From positions 1-28,000 of IMG/VR virus record IMGVR_UViG_3300020373_000009: a DNA stretch of 28,000 nucleotides; one strand, given 5' to 3'. The notes beneath the pieces were generated by a model. The model was not told the DNA's origin. It ran no database searches and worked only from the letters and a program-made list of their open reading frames with translations. This document shows, one piece after another, positions 1 to 7,913 of this stretch. Numbering within the stretch: position 1 is the stretch's first letter; each line of letters begins with the position of its first letter. This DNA is from a virus. Made by a program: the position numbers and the translations under genes.

Positions 1-2
1 TG

Positions 3-3000
3 GCACGTGGTATGAATGGCATGCCTGTTGATAGAGAAACAGCAGAACGTATGTATGAAGCACAAAGTAATATAAATTTTGATGAGTCTATTATAAATAC
101 TCTTGCCGAACAAAGAAAAGAAGGACAGCAAAGGATTGGTGGAGTTCTTAAAGCAGATGATGTTGCTAATGTGTCTTCTAGGATGGCGAATAGACAGTAC
201 AAAGTCTTTGAAGGATTTATGAGAAGCTTGCGTAACTATAGCAGCTCTCCCTTACAAGCCACAAGATTTACAGAAAAGTATTTGGGCGGTAGATTTAAAG
301 AGTTTTCAAATGAATCTGCAGAAGAATTAGTCTATACTTTTATGGCTACACATTCTGCTCTTGCAGAGAGACGACCTGATGCTGCACGTATGTGGTCAGA
401 CATGATGATGCTTGCAGTATTAGACCATACCTTAAGAAATGTTTATAGGTATGAGCAGAAGAAAAAGCAAGCAGAAGGTGCGGAAGCTGATGAAACTACA
501 CAGCAAGCTCAAGATAGATTTGATGAAACATTAATGACTGGTGCTGCAGATGAAGTTGCTATTGGTTCTATGATATTTAAGAACATGGGTTTTGATGGAG
601 CAAGTAGAGATCAGAAAGCTATGCTTGGTGCAATGGCTCAGTCAATGGTATTTGAAACATTTAGAAAAGAAGCTCCTTATACTAAAGGTGATAGAGCAAC
701 ACATGAAAAAGCATTAGTAAAAAGAATAATACATGAAGAAGGCGTGGGCGCAAATAAAAGAAAGAACATAGCATATACACTTACAGATGAAGGCATAGCA
801 GTTGCAGAAGATTTTGAAGGATTATTTAATGCAGTGATGCCTCAGTCTACCAGAGATGTTCGATATGGCAATAAGAAGACAGATCAAACAGCTATTAATA
901 AACTTATTGATATGCCTGTTGCTGTTATGGAAGATGGTTCATATCAGTATCAAGGTTACACCGTTCCTTTTGGTAACACAGCAGAAGCTGCTGCTCAAAA
1001 AGAACAAGCAGAGAATGTCCCCGTTACAATCCATAGACCAACAGCTGATTTTTTAACCAGACTTAGAGATGAGTTTGCAGAATCTGGATTTCAATTAGAA
1101 TATGCAGACAACATAGAAAACGTCTTGGCTATACTTGACCATTCTAAGTTTTATAATATTAAAGGAAATGGTTTAGGTTGGAAAGGTGCATTTGGAGAAA
1201 GACCCGGAAGAGTTTATACTACAAATAGAAAGGGACAATTAATACATAAGGATTCTCCTTCTCTTATTACTGAAGGTGCTGAAGAAAGAATAACACAGAA
1301 TACAGAAGAAGCACATTATCAAGATGACTTTAGTGATAAAGTAAAAGATGCAAGTTTTCTTCAGACATTAGCTTGGGCTGAAAGAAATTTAGATAAAACT
1401 TTTTATTATGATTATGTATATGGAAAAAACTGGAGACTTAGTGTTGACCAAACAATAGGTAACTATCAACATAACAAATTAGCTAGAGCTTTGATTGCTT
1501 CTGGCAAACCAGCTACTTATCTTTTAAATAATCTTGACCATGTTATTCGTTTAAAAGCAGGAGTCATGAGAAGATTTGGATTTGATAATAAAAACCCAGA
1601 TCAAGCTGCTCTTAAATATGATGAGATGATAGACCAGTTTGTTGCAATTAAAAATAGTCCACAACAAATCTTACAACTCGCTACAGAGCATGAGGGTTGG
1701 GCTTCAGTTGCTTCAATATTAGAAGCTATAGCAATTAAGGAAGCATTAGACGCACCGGGTAAGATGCATTATACTTCTGGTTTCTTTACAGAGGTTGATG
1801 GAAAGACTAATGGTCTTGGTTGGTCAGCTATGCAGTCAGGAGATAGAAATACTGCAGCAGGAGCATTTATATTTAATGCAGAAGATTATGCTGTTTGGGC
1901 TAAACACTATGATCGCATTGAAGAGTTTCAAACTGCTGGTGATTTAGAAGGACTTAAAGCTTTCTCTAGAGATGTAATGGGAGACGAGTCATTCTTTAAT
2001 AGATATCTTGATGCTTATAATAAAGTCAACAATCAAATGAAAGGTAAGTTTACTGGCGTTAAAGGTGGTAATTTTGTAAGCTATCCTTCTATGATACATG
2101 ACAAAGCTGATGCAGCTATTAAACAAATAATGCAAAGAGCACAAGAGACTGGTGGACCAGAGAACTTTAGAAGGGCTTTAGAAATATTTGAAGAGAATAA
2201 ACTTGGTAGAGCTTTTACTAAAAAACCTGTGATGATTTTTGGTTATGGTGCTGGTGGTGCTAGACATATTGAACAAGTCAGAGCTTTTATTAATGAGATA
2301 ATTAAAAGAGATACTACTGGAATCTTAGATAAGTTTGACAAAGAAGGGATTGATATTGATACTCAATTCATAGACCCACTTGGAGCTATGATGTCAGAAG
2401 CTATTAATATAAACTTCCCAGTAATTAAAGCCTTTGCAAACATGATATCGTTAGCTGCCAATGAAGCTGTGACTCAAGGATTTGATTTATTTCCTGTTAC
2501 AATGGCTGGTCATAGAGTACCTATCGGTGGAGAAACGTGGTGGTTAAGTCAAGAAAGAGGAGCTAACAGAGCTTTTAGTTATACACATCCAGAACATTTA
2601 AACAAAGATGGAGTACCTCAGACTGTTAAAGGTATGGCTCATGAAATGAAAGTTGTTTGGGATTTCTCTGCCAAGAAGAAGTATACGCAGAAGAAAGCGG
2701 TTAAAGATGAACAAGGTCAGTTGATGACCGAAGAATCTATGGCTGAGATTTTAAGGGCTGCGACACAAGCAGTTGTTATGTTGAATCACGCTAATGATAA
2801 TATTAATATGCAGCGTGCTCGTATGCGTAGACATGATGAGATTATTGCAGACTTGATGGCTCAAGCTAAAGCTGATGGAAAGCCTTTTGTTAAAGACCAT
2901 ACTACTGTTGGTGATACATCCTTGCATATTTTTGATGCTGACTTAGTTACATCTATGGAAGCAGAGAAAACAACAGATGCTTTAAATGATGTCTTCCAAG

Positions 3001-3530
3001 ATATGAATAGTCGTACAGATCAAAGTCATATACAATCTATTTATAAGGTATTAACTTTTGATGTAGATGAGAATGGAGAATTAATAGAGGATGAGTTTGC
3101 AAATACTATAGTAGATACTCCTAAGTATAAAGCTATGAATTCTATTAACAAAGAAAAAACTAAGTATCGCAGACGTTTAAAACCAGAAGGTGTTGCTCAG
3201 GCTGAGTTACTTAAGATTTCCACATGGGATAAGATGTTTGATGGATTAAAAGATGACTTTGGAAGAGTCATTGAACCTTCTATGGCTTTCGATTGGGATA
3301 TAGCCGATGAGATAGATGGTAAAAATACTATTAAACATTCTAGATCTTTAAATCAATTAAGAATAAAGAGTGTTGGAGATAAGAATGATTTTACTAGAGG
3401 AACTAAGTTAAATAATTTTAAAGATGGTGTTACTAATGTAAAACAATTCTTTTATTCAACTAAATCTTTAGAAGAATTAATTAAAGACTTGAAAGGTTCT
3501 TTAGATTATATGATTAAGAAACCTGCGTAA
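3..3530 (+). CDS. Giant virion-type single-subunit RNA polymerase-like protein (partial, C-terminal part)
   Basis: The frame is open to the window edge, so the protein probably starts upstream; numbering is from Met at base 12. It has the hallmarks of the T7/N4 single-subunit RNA polymerase fold. The T-motif region reads YVYGK (468-472), where T7 has DxRGR. Motif A reads DGKTNG (596-601). Motif B is R733-x3-K737-x7-Y745-G, with the spacing of T7 R627/K631/Y639 and the same RxxTKxxVMxxxYG pattern. A motif C candidate is HIFDAD (972-977), with D975 as possible second metal ligand. Residue spacing (A to B 149, B to C 230) is wider than in T7 and closer to N4 virion RNAP. The gene ends a late-strand cluster, far from the separate T7-like RNAP, as expected for a packaged polymerase. 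Catalytic activity is inferred; the Lys for Arg in the T-motif and the atypical motif C are oddities. The alternative is an inactive internal virion protein derived from an RNAP. Confidence 0.7.
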   Translation, partial: ARGMNGMPVDRETAERMYEAQSNINFDESIINTLAEQRKEGQQRIGGVLKADDVANVSSRMANRQYKVFEGFMRSLRNYSSSPLQATRFTEKYLGGRFKEFSNESAEELVYTFMATHSALAERRPDAARMWSDMMMLAVLDHTLRNVYRYEQKKKQAEGAEADETTQQAQDRFDETLMTGAADEVAIGSMIFKNMGFDGASRDQKAMLGAMAQSMVFETFRKEAPYTKGDRATHEKALVKRIIHEEGVGANKRKNIAYTLTDEGIAVAEDFEGLFNAVMPQSTRDVRYGNKKTDQTAINKLIDMPVAVMEDGSYQYQGYTVPFGNTAEAAAQKEQAENVPVTIHRPTADFLTRLRDEFAESGFQLEYADNIENVLAILDHSKFYNIKGNGLGWKGAFGERPGRVYTTNRKGQLIHKDSPSLITEGAEERITQNTEEAHYQDDFSDKVKDASFLQTLAWAERNLDKTFYYDYVYGKNWRLSVDQTIGNYQHNKLARALIASGKPATYLLNNLDHVIRLKAGVMRRFGFDNKNPDQAALKYDEMIDQFVAIKNSPQQILQLATEHEGWASVASILEAIAIKEALDAPGKMHYTSGFFTEVDGKTNGLGWSAMQSGDRNTAAGAFIFNAEDYAVWAKHYDRIEEFQTAGDLEGLKAFSRDVMGDESFFNRYLDAYNKVNNQMKGKFTGVKGGNFVSYPSMIHDKADAAIKQIMQRAQETGGPENFRRALEIFEENKLGRAFTKKPVMIFGYGAGGARHIEQVRAFINEIIKRDTTGILDKFDKEGIDIDTQFIDPLGAMMSEAININFPVIKAFANMISLAANEAVTQGFDLFPVTMAGHRVPIGGETWWLSQERGANRAFSYTHPEHLNKDGVPQTVKGMAHEMKVVWDFSAKKKYTQKKAVKDEQGQLMTEESMAEILRAATQAVVMLNHANDNINMQRARMRRHDEIIADLMAQAKADGKPFVKDHTTVGDTSLHIFDADLVTSMEAEKTTDALNDVFQDMNSRTDQSHIQSIYKVLTFDVDENGELIEDEFANTIVDTPKYKAMNSINKEKTKYRRRLKPEGVAQAELLKISTWDKMFDGLKDDFGRVIEPSMAFDWDIADEIDGKNTIKHSRSLNQLRIKSVGDKNDFTRGTKLNNFKDGVTNVKQFFYSTKSLEELIKDLKGSLDYMIKKPA

Positions 3531-3531
3531 C

Positions 3532-3582
3532 AAAAAAAACCCCCACTAGAATCCGTAATGGAAACTAGTGGGGGTTTTTTTT
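3532..3582. terminator. Bidirectional rho-independent terminator between convergent gene blocks
   Basis: A perfect 10-bp GC-rich stem (CCCCCACTAG at 3540-3549, CTAGTGGGGG at 3565-3574) is flanked by eight A on the left and eight T on the right, so it works in both directions. It sits between the stop of the rightward giant gene and the last leftward gene, whose stop codon begins at 3583. Confidence 0.95.
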
Positions 3583-3871
3583 AATATCCTCGAGACTTCT
3601 GAATGTTTTTTACATTCTGTTGGGCGTCTCGTCTGCCTTTGGTAGCAACTTTCTTTGCCCATGCCGTAGCTTCTGATTCAGACCTACCTTGTTTTATTGC
3701 ATGTTGGTATTCTAAATCAAGATTCTTTTTATAAGTATCTTCTATTAACCATTTATTAATTCCTGGTGTGTTTGCTAGTTCTGAAGGAACTTCAAACAAG
3801 TCAACATATTCTTGATCTGTTATACCATCCAAAGACATTATATTGTAATCCCTTTTATTTTTTTGTGCCAT
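3581..3871 (-). CDS. Hypothetical protein, 96 aa
   Basis: No family recognised. It is soluble and charged, with a basic C-terminal half (residues 60-96, many K/R/Q) and no membrane segment or cysteine pattern. The start is supported by an AGGACAT ribosome site that overlaps the end of the preceding 59-aa gene, so the two are probably translationally coupled. It is the last gene of the leftward block and runs into the bidirectional terminator. Its position beside the convergent late cluster may mean late or structural use, but nothing in the sequence shows it. Confidence 0.75.
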   Translation of the reverse strand: MAQKNKRDYNIMSLDGITDQEYVDLFEVPSELANTPGINKWLIEDTYKKNLDLEYQHAIKQGRSESEATAWAKKVATKGRRDAQQNVKNIQKSRGY

Positions 3872-3872
3872 A

Positions 3873-4052
3873 TTAATGTCCTGTTAGTATGGTTGAAGGC
3901 ACTTCATCATCATCATCTTCAAGGTATTCAATCAATGCTTTTAGAAAGTTTCTATTCTCATCCATTGGATATACCATTTCAATAACTTCTGTTCTTTTTG
4001 CTTTTGGGTCATCGTCTATGATAGTAAAGGTTGCTTTAACCATGGTTTGCAT
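3873..4052 (-). CDS. Small acidic hypothetical protein, 59 aa
   Basis: Found by reading the gap. It starts MQTMVKATFTIIDDD and ends in an acidic run (EDDDDE, about residues 46-51) and STILTGH. A strong CAGGAG site lies 7 nt before the first ATG; a second Met at position 4 is an alternative start. It overlaps the preceding gene by 17 nt and ends 1 nt before the next gene begins, typical of packed phage operons. A short beta-strand-rich N-terminus followed by a helix is plausible. No family recognised. Confidence 0.75.
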   Translation of the reverse strand: MQTMVKATFTIIDDDPKAKRTEVIEMVYPMDENRNFLKALIEYLEDDDDEVPSTILTGH

Positions 4053-4230
4053 GTGAGTCTCCTGATACCATGTTGTATCCTAAGATAGCCATGCTTTTAA
4101 TTAAACTACGTAGAGCATCTTCTGCTGCAGCTTTTATTTCATCTGATACAGTGTCTTGCTCTAGTACGTGAATACAAGTGTTAGTCATATCGACTAACGA
4201 GTATGCTTTGTTATGCTGTTCTTCTGTCAT
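4036..4230 (-). CDS. Hypothetical protein, 64 aa, helical
   Basis: The product (MTEEQHNKAYSLVDMTN...) is mostly predicted helix with alternating acidic and hydrophobic residues (approximately 5-50) and a short His/Asn-rich tail. The start follows AAAAGGAAATTATA, a good ribosome site. It lies 12 nt after the 43-aa gene and overlaps the 59-aa gene, so it is part of the same leftward transcript. No family recognised. Confidence 0.7.
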   Translation of the reverse strand: MTEEQHNKAYSLVDMTNTCIHVLEQDTVSDEIKAAAEDALRSLIKSMAILGYNMVSGDSHANHG

Positions 4231-4242
4231 TATAATTTCCTT

Positions 4243-4374
4243 TTATTTTCTCCAGTCATTTTTCCAAAGTGGTCTGGATTTTTTATTTAATTTCCTGTAT
4301 AAATCGGCAGTCTTATCTTTTTTGATAAGACCACCGGGTTCTTTGTGTTTTTCTTTACGAGCTTTATGCTCCAC
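4243..4374 (-). CDS. Small basic protein, 43 aa, GTG start
   Basis: A highly basic product (ends KKSRPLWKNDWRK) read from a GTG that overlaps the last codons of the upstream 37-aa membrane protein in a different frame. No ATG occurs upstream in this frame before a stop. Overlap of a small membrane protein and a basic partner suggests a lysis or membrane-associated pair, but no signal or lipobox is present, so a spanin call is not supported. A competing frame (MDWWWSIKLVKK..., 32 aa) reads the same bases; the basic frame is preferred because it runs up to the next gene's ribosome site. Confidence 0.5.
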   Translation of the reverse strand: MEHKARKEKHKEPGGLIKKDKTADLYRKLNKKSRPLWKNDWRK

Positions 4375-4477
4375 CACCAATCCATCCAAAGAGTAATGCC
4401 AGTACGACAATACCTAAAAAGATAGTTAATGATTTATTTTCTAACACTTTTTTTGCTAGGTCTGTTAATTGTTCCAT
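4364..4477 (-). CDS. Single-span membrane micro-protein, 37 aa
   Basis: A short amphipathic N-terminus (MEQLTDLAKKVLENK) is followed by one clear transmembrane helix (about 17-34: LTIFLGIVVLALLFGWIGGG) and an immediate stop. It lies 9 nt after the stop of the 80-aa two-span membrane protein. Gene pairs like this often belong to lysis cassettes, so a holin or holin-regulator role is possible. No endolysin is visible in the window to support that. The frame and membrane segment are clear; the function is not. Confidence 0.65.
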   Translation of the reverse strand: MEQLTDLAKKVLENKSLTIFLGIVVLALLFGWIGGGA

Positions 4478-4486
4478 GTATATCCC

Positions 4487-4729
4487 CTACTTAGATAGTT
4501 CATTTGTTATATCTTTATCTAGTAGTTTCCAGATAATACCAGCTGCAATTAAGCCTGCCAAGCCAGCGTTACCAAGCGTCCAAACTATATTCAATATAGA
4601 AGCGATAACATCCCCAGTTAGGAATGCCACTTTGTTACCGAAAATAATTTGTAATACAATTGATAAGCTAATAAGTTTGATACCGACATCTATCGCAGCG
4701 TCAGCAGCATTCTTTATTTTTTCCAACAT
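4487..4729 (-). CDS. Two-span small membrane protein, holin-like, 80 aa
   Basis: The start is placed at MLEKIKN because AAAGGAG lies 6 nt upstream; an in-frame ATG 15 nt earlier has no such site. Two hydrophobic helices are visible, roughly residues 15-33 and 41-69, the second glycine/alanine rich (NAGLAGLIAAGIIWKLL). A short charged C-terminus follows (DKDITNELSK). Size and topology match phage holins, which form the inner-membrane lesion at lysis, but this is a shape argument only. It is followed at once by the 37-aa single-span protein. Confidence 0.65.
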   Translation of the reverse strand: MLEKIKNAADAAIDVGIKLISLSIVLQIIFGNKVAFLTGDVIASILNIVWTLGNAGLAGLIAAGIIWKLLDKDITNELSK

Positions 4730-4740
4730 ATATACTCCTT

Positions 4741-5175
4741 TCATTTTGTTTTAATATTGTGTTTCTTCATGTAGTTTATAAGACCTTGAGCTACTTCAGG
4801 ATTTCCTTTCAAGAAACCCTCTGCTGAATTGCACCAAAGACATAATAGTCCTCTTACTGTATTTGTCTCGTGGCAATGGTCAACAAAAAGTTTATGATCG
4901 TCATCCAATCCGTAGTTGCAAGCTTCATTTGCGCAAGTACCCCCTTGTTTTTTTAACATGTTGTCAAAATCTTCAGGGGTTATATTATATGTCTTGTATA
5001 GATGGTAATCTTGAGCATGTCCGGGATGATCCAAACGCCATTGTTTGTCAGCTTTGTTTTTACAAAGCTTACATCTTCTGTCTCTACCAAGATAAGAATT
5101 CTTTTTGTTTTGGAATTCTTCCTCGTCTTTTACTTCATCACACATTGTACATCTAATCTTAAGTACATTTGACAT
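4741..5175 (-). CDS. Endonuclease VII-like HNH nuclease (recombination endonuclease)
   Basis: The 144-aa product carries the Endonuclease VII signature: D99-H100-x-H102, then GLLC112-x2-C115-N116, with C81 and C86 as the other likely zinc ligands. The T4 gp49 family resolves branched DNA (Holliday junctions, Y-forks) before packaging. An N-terminal extension holds a second zinc knuckle (C9, C12, C35, C38) not present in T4 gp49. The start is chosen at MSNVLK, 7 nt after AAGGGAG. It directly follows the RNR gene. With RusA and a PD-(D/E)XK-like protein this phage has several possible junction or branch nucleases. A homing-type HNH enzyme is the main alternative. Confidence 0.88.
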   Translation of the reverse strand: MSNVLKIRCTMCDEVKDEEEFQNKKNSYLGRDRRCKLCKNKADKQWRLDHPGHAQDYHLYKTYNITPEDFDNMLKKQGGTCANEACNYGLDDDHKLFVDHCHETNTVRGLLCLWCNSAEGFLKGNPEVAQGLINYMKKHNIKTK

Positions 5176-5213
5176 AACATCTCCCTTCCAGAGTTTACGC
5201 ATTAAGCTTACTC

Positions 5214-7175
5214 TCATTCTTGGTCGTTATCCTCTTCCACTAGGTCAACTAACTCGCATACACTACCTGTACAGGCTAGTGTTTTATTACCTACTGTTGT
5301 ATCTTCCAGTTCATACTGGCTAATTAGATTCCAGTCAACAGACTTGGGCATCTTCTTGGCTAGCTCTGTATACTCTGCTTTAGTACAGTCTTCATACGGA
5401 GCTTGTTGGTATGAGTGGTCTGAATGCGGTAAGAAACTTACACCCGATACTTCATCGAAGTGTTTGTATACCCACGCACCTACTTCCATCCATTCATGTT
5501 CCTTGACGGAAATAGTAACACTAGGTTTATGTTCGCAGTAATACCTTTGATATGTGAGCCACAACTTAAGTTGTTCAATAGCATTTCTATCATTCCTTAG
5601 TACCGCACCTTTGGGTGCTTTCATAGGAAATGTAAAGACTTTGACGCTGTTTGGTTTCATCACGTCATCTTCACATGGTATACCTTGGTCTTCCATAAGC
5701 CGAGCAATTGGATCTTTTGAGTCTGCTCTAACTCTACGGAAGTAGTAGTCATTGTGTCTAGTGTGGATACCAGACGCTGAGTCTACTAGTTGACTAACTG
5801 TACCACTAGGTTTAATAGCAGTGGTTGCAGTAGCCTGACTGATTCCAAGTTTCTCTGACCAGCCTTTATTTGTTTCAACAGATTTCTTTTTAAGGTCTAT
5901 AAGGAAGTCGGGTAAGTCTTTCTTGCCATAGTATCCTCTATCTTTAGTGCCATTCATGAATGAATTATCCATAATGCCAGTTAAGGATACACCTAATAGT
6001 GCCTCTTCTTCTGTATTCTTAACCCATTTGGGTCTTAATCTTCTAATATTGGTAAGAGATGCTTGGAATGTACCAAGTATTGTAGCCATCTTTACCTTGT
6101 GTATTATTTCTTTCTGTGTATCTTCAGCTCTAACTACAACTTCAGTAAGATTACAGAACTGACCGTCCCTTAAAATGATTTCGCTGCAAGGGTTGCATCC
6201 AAAATGATGTTCAGGATCACGCCTGCCTATAGATTTAACTTGTTGTATCGCAGCTTGTCTATTAAAGATGCCACGTTCACCAGACTTAGACTCATAAAGT
6301 GCAGTCCATTCTTTCATAAAGATACTTATATCTGGTTTTTCTGTATAGCATACGCTGTTATTACTGAGTGCCATCTCAGGTGTATCACTCCACCATTGAC
6401 CAGACTTAGCACTTCTCATGCGTTCATCTGTCAAATTACTTAGGGAAATCAATGCACTACGTCTGACACCACCGACAACAACGACTTCGGCTACTTTGCA
6501 CATCATACGGTGACACTCATAGCTTGTTAGTTTTCTACCTATTGCATCTTTAAAGATGTTAGTAGTAAAATGAAACAAATCTATTAGTGGTTCTGGTCCA
6601 CTGGCTCTACCGCCAAAGGTTTTTAATCTAGAACCTTTCTTTCTTATTCTAGAGAAGTCCCAATTAGGACTCTCACCATCGTATAGATATGTAATGAGCT
6701 TTCTGAAAGCTGATTGCCAGCCTTCTTTAGAATCTTGTACTACAATTACATCGTCAACATCTAGTATTTCTTCTGGTATTTCTGGTAGTTTATTGATGTG
6801 TTGACGTTCAACACTAAAGCCTACACCAGTACCGTGCATAAGAATATATAAACATTCATCGAATGCTTTTGGATGATCCACACTGAGGTATGCACAGTTG
6901 TATCCTGCTATATTGTTTTTGGCAAGAGCTGGACCAGCTGTCATTAACGCCCTCATGCTTGGCATTATTTGCAATGTAAGGACTGCATGTTCAAGTCTTC
7001 TTCTAGTTGTGGTATCTAATTCGTAATCTGTATTTTCTTTAAGGTGCTCTGCCATAAAGTCAAAGTACCTAGCTACAGTTTCTTCCCATGTTTCTCTTCG
7101 TTTCTTTTCTGGTAACCATCTAGCATAGCGACTAAGTGCTATGAAATTTTGGTAATCGTTTGGTAATTTATTCAT
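5214..7175 (-). CDS. nrdJ: Adenosylcobalamin-dependent (class II) ribonucleotide reductase
   Basis: The 653-aa protein matches the monomeric coenzyme-B12-dependent reductases of the Lactobacillus leichmannii type, which reduce ribonucleotides to deoxyribonucleotides for phage DNA synthesis. Visible active-site residues are the reducible pair C94 (GYNCAYLS) and C341 (QFCNL), and the thiyl-radical Cys and Glu in N328-P-C330-S-E332. A C-terminal C635-TGSV-C640 pair would relay electrons from a thioredoxin. Length is slightly below the ~740 aa of the Lactobacillus enzyme. Class II enzymes need neither oxygen nor an iron subunit but depend on host cobalamin, a trait seen in marine podoviruses. It follows a 41-aa gene with a short gap and precedes endonuclease VII. 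Confidence 0.96.
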   Translation of the reverse strand: MNKLPNDYQNFIALSRYARWLPEKKRRETWEETVARYFDFMAEHLKENTDYELDTTTRRRLEHAVLTLQIMPSMRALMTAGPALAKNNIAGYNCAYLSVDHPKAFDECLYILMHGTGVGFSVERQHINKLPEIPEEILDVDDVIVVQDSKEGWQSAFRKLITYLYDGESPNWDFSRIRKKGSRLKTFGGRASGPEPLIDLFHFTTNIFKDAIGRKLTSYECHRMMCKVAEVVVVGGVRRSALISLSNLTDERMRSAKSGQWWSDTPEMALSNNSVCYTEKPDISIFMKEWTALYESKSGERGIFNRQAAIQQVKSIGRRDPEHHFGCNPCSEIILRDGQFCNLTEVVVRAEDTQKEIIHKVKMATILGTFQASLTNIRRLRPKWVKNTEEEALLGVSLTGIMDNSFMNGTKDRGYYGKKDLPDFLIDLKKKSVETNKGWSEKLGISQATATTAIKPSGTVSQLVDSASGIHTRHNDYYFRRVRADSKDPIARLMEDQGIPCEDDVMKPNSVKVFTFPMKAPKGAVLRNDRNAIEQLKLWLTYQRYYCEHKPSVTISVKEHEWMEVGAWVYKHFDEVSGVSFLPHSDHSYQQAPYEDCTKAEYTELAKKMPKSVDWNLISQYELEDTTVGNKTLACTGSVCELVDLVEEDNDQE

Positions 7176-7293
7176 GTTTAATTCCTTCTTTTTTTAATTG
7201 TTTTTTCTTATCCTTGAAAATTTTGGTACTCCATATTTTATTATGTCTTACAGAGTACTTAAGTTTATTAATGATAGGATATTTTTTTTTCAC
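7168..7293 (-). CDS. Small basic hypothetical protein, 41 aa, GTG start
   Basis: A lysine-rich product (VKKKYPIINKLKYSV ... KKEGIKHE) reads from a GTG directly after the stop of the 65-aa membrane protein; that gene's last codons, GGAGGATAA, form its ribosome site. Its stop overlaps the RNR start by 8 nt, so it fills the gap exactly and probably couples translation into RNR. Tight packing is the main support. No family recognised. Confidence 0.6.
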   Translation of the reverse strand: MKKKYPIINKLKYSVRHNKIWSTKIFKDKKKQLKKEGIKHE

Positions 7294-7491
7294 TTATCCT
7301 CCATTAATTTTTATTTCAATATCATCATTGCCATTTTTGTCAGTAACGATTCTATATTTTAGTGCACCAGAGTGGTGCATATTTATTGCATCTGACATTC
7401 CTTCAGCGTATTGTTTATTGCCATACTGTTTAAAAGAATATAATATGCCTGCTATAATTATAAACCATATAGCTAAAAACAAATCTTCCAT
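7294..7491 (-). CDS. Single-span membrane protein, 65 aa
   Basis: One N-terminal transmembrane helix (about residues 4-19, LFLAIWFIIIAGILYS) is followed by a soluble tail with a beta-hairpin-like KYRIVTDKNGNDDIEIKI segment and a C-terminal GG. The start follows AAGGAGATTTAAGT. It lies 2 nt after the RusA stop. The N-in or N-out orientation cannot be told. No family recognised. Confidence 0.7.
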   Translation of the reverse strand: MEDLFLAIWFIIIAGILYSFKQYGNKQYAEGMSDAINMHHSGALKYRIVTDKNGNDDIEIKINGG

Positions 7492-7493
7492 AC

Positions 7494-7913
7494 TTAAATC
7501 TCCTTTAATATAATTTTTATGCTTCCTGTTTCAGCCCAGATTTTCTGAGACTTTTGTTGTACTATTTGCCTATCATCATTAAAATATATACCATTTAAAG
7601 AATCTAGGATTGCTTTCTCATAATTATCGAGATCAGCATTGTTGTCACAGAACTGTCCATTTTTCAACGATTTCTTTTTCTTAGACCATGACCTTGCCAT
7701 TGGAACAAAGAACGTCATATCAGCAGATATGAGATTCTCAAGCCATAAAGTAGGGTTAACCTCAGTTGGTTGGTCTGATTCTATCAACATCACTCCAATT
7801 TCTCTTTTAAATTCTTTATACCTTTTGCCATAAAAAGTACCCCACCTCGTCACCCGTGGGCGAGAGGCAGGAACAGGATTTATATCAAATGTTAAGTTGA
7901 TAGTTGGCTTCAT
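7494..7913 (-). CDS. rusA: RusA-like Holliday junction resolvase
   Basis: The 139-aa product shows the RusA signature D94-L-D96-N-YEKAILDSLNG followed by D113-D114-R-Q, equivalent to the E. coli RusA D70/D72/D91 metal-binding acidic triad. The N-terminus INPVPASRPRVTRWG fits the family's first strand and basic DNA-binding loop. RusA homodimers cut four-way junctions symmetrically. The start ATG overlaps the YqaJ stop, so it is translationally coupled to the exonuclease, and the pair forms a recombination unit. Lengths agree with the family (~120-140 aa). Confidence 0.92.
   Translation of the reverse strand: MKPTINLTFDINPVPASRPRVTRWGTFYGKRYKEFKREIGVMLIESDQPTEVNPTLWLENLISADMTFFVPMARSWSKKKKSLKNGQFCDNNADLDNYEKAILDSLNGIYFNDDRQIVQQKSQKIWAETGSIKIILKEI

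Noticed and set aside
6220-6240. CTATAGG on the minus strand within the RNR gene and again near 10710 within the helicase gene
   Set aside because: No match upstream of TATAGG to the 23-nt promoter; inside coding sequence.
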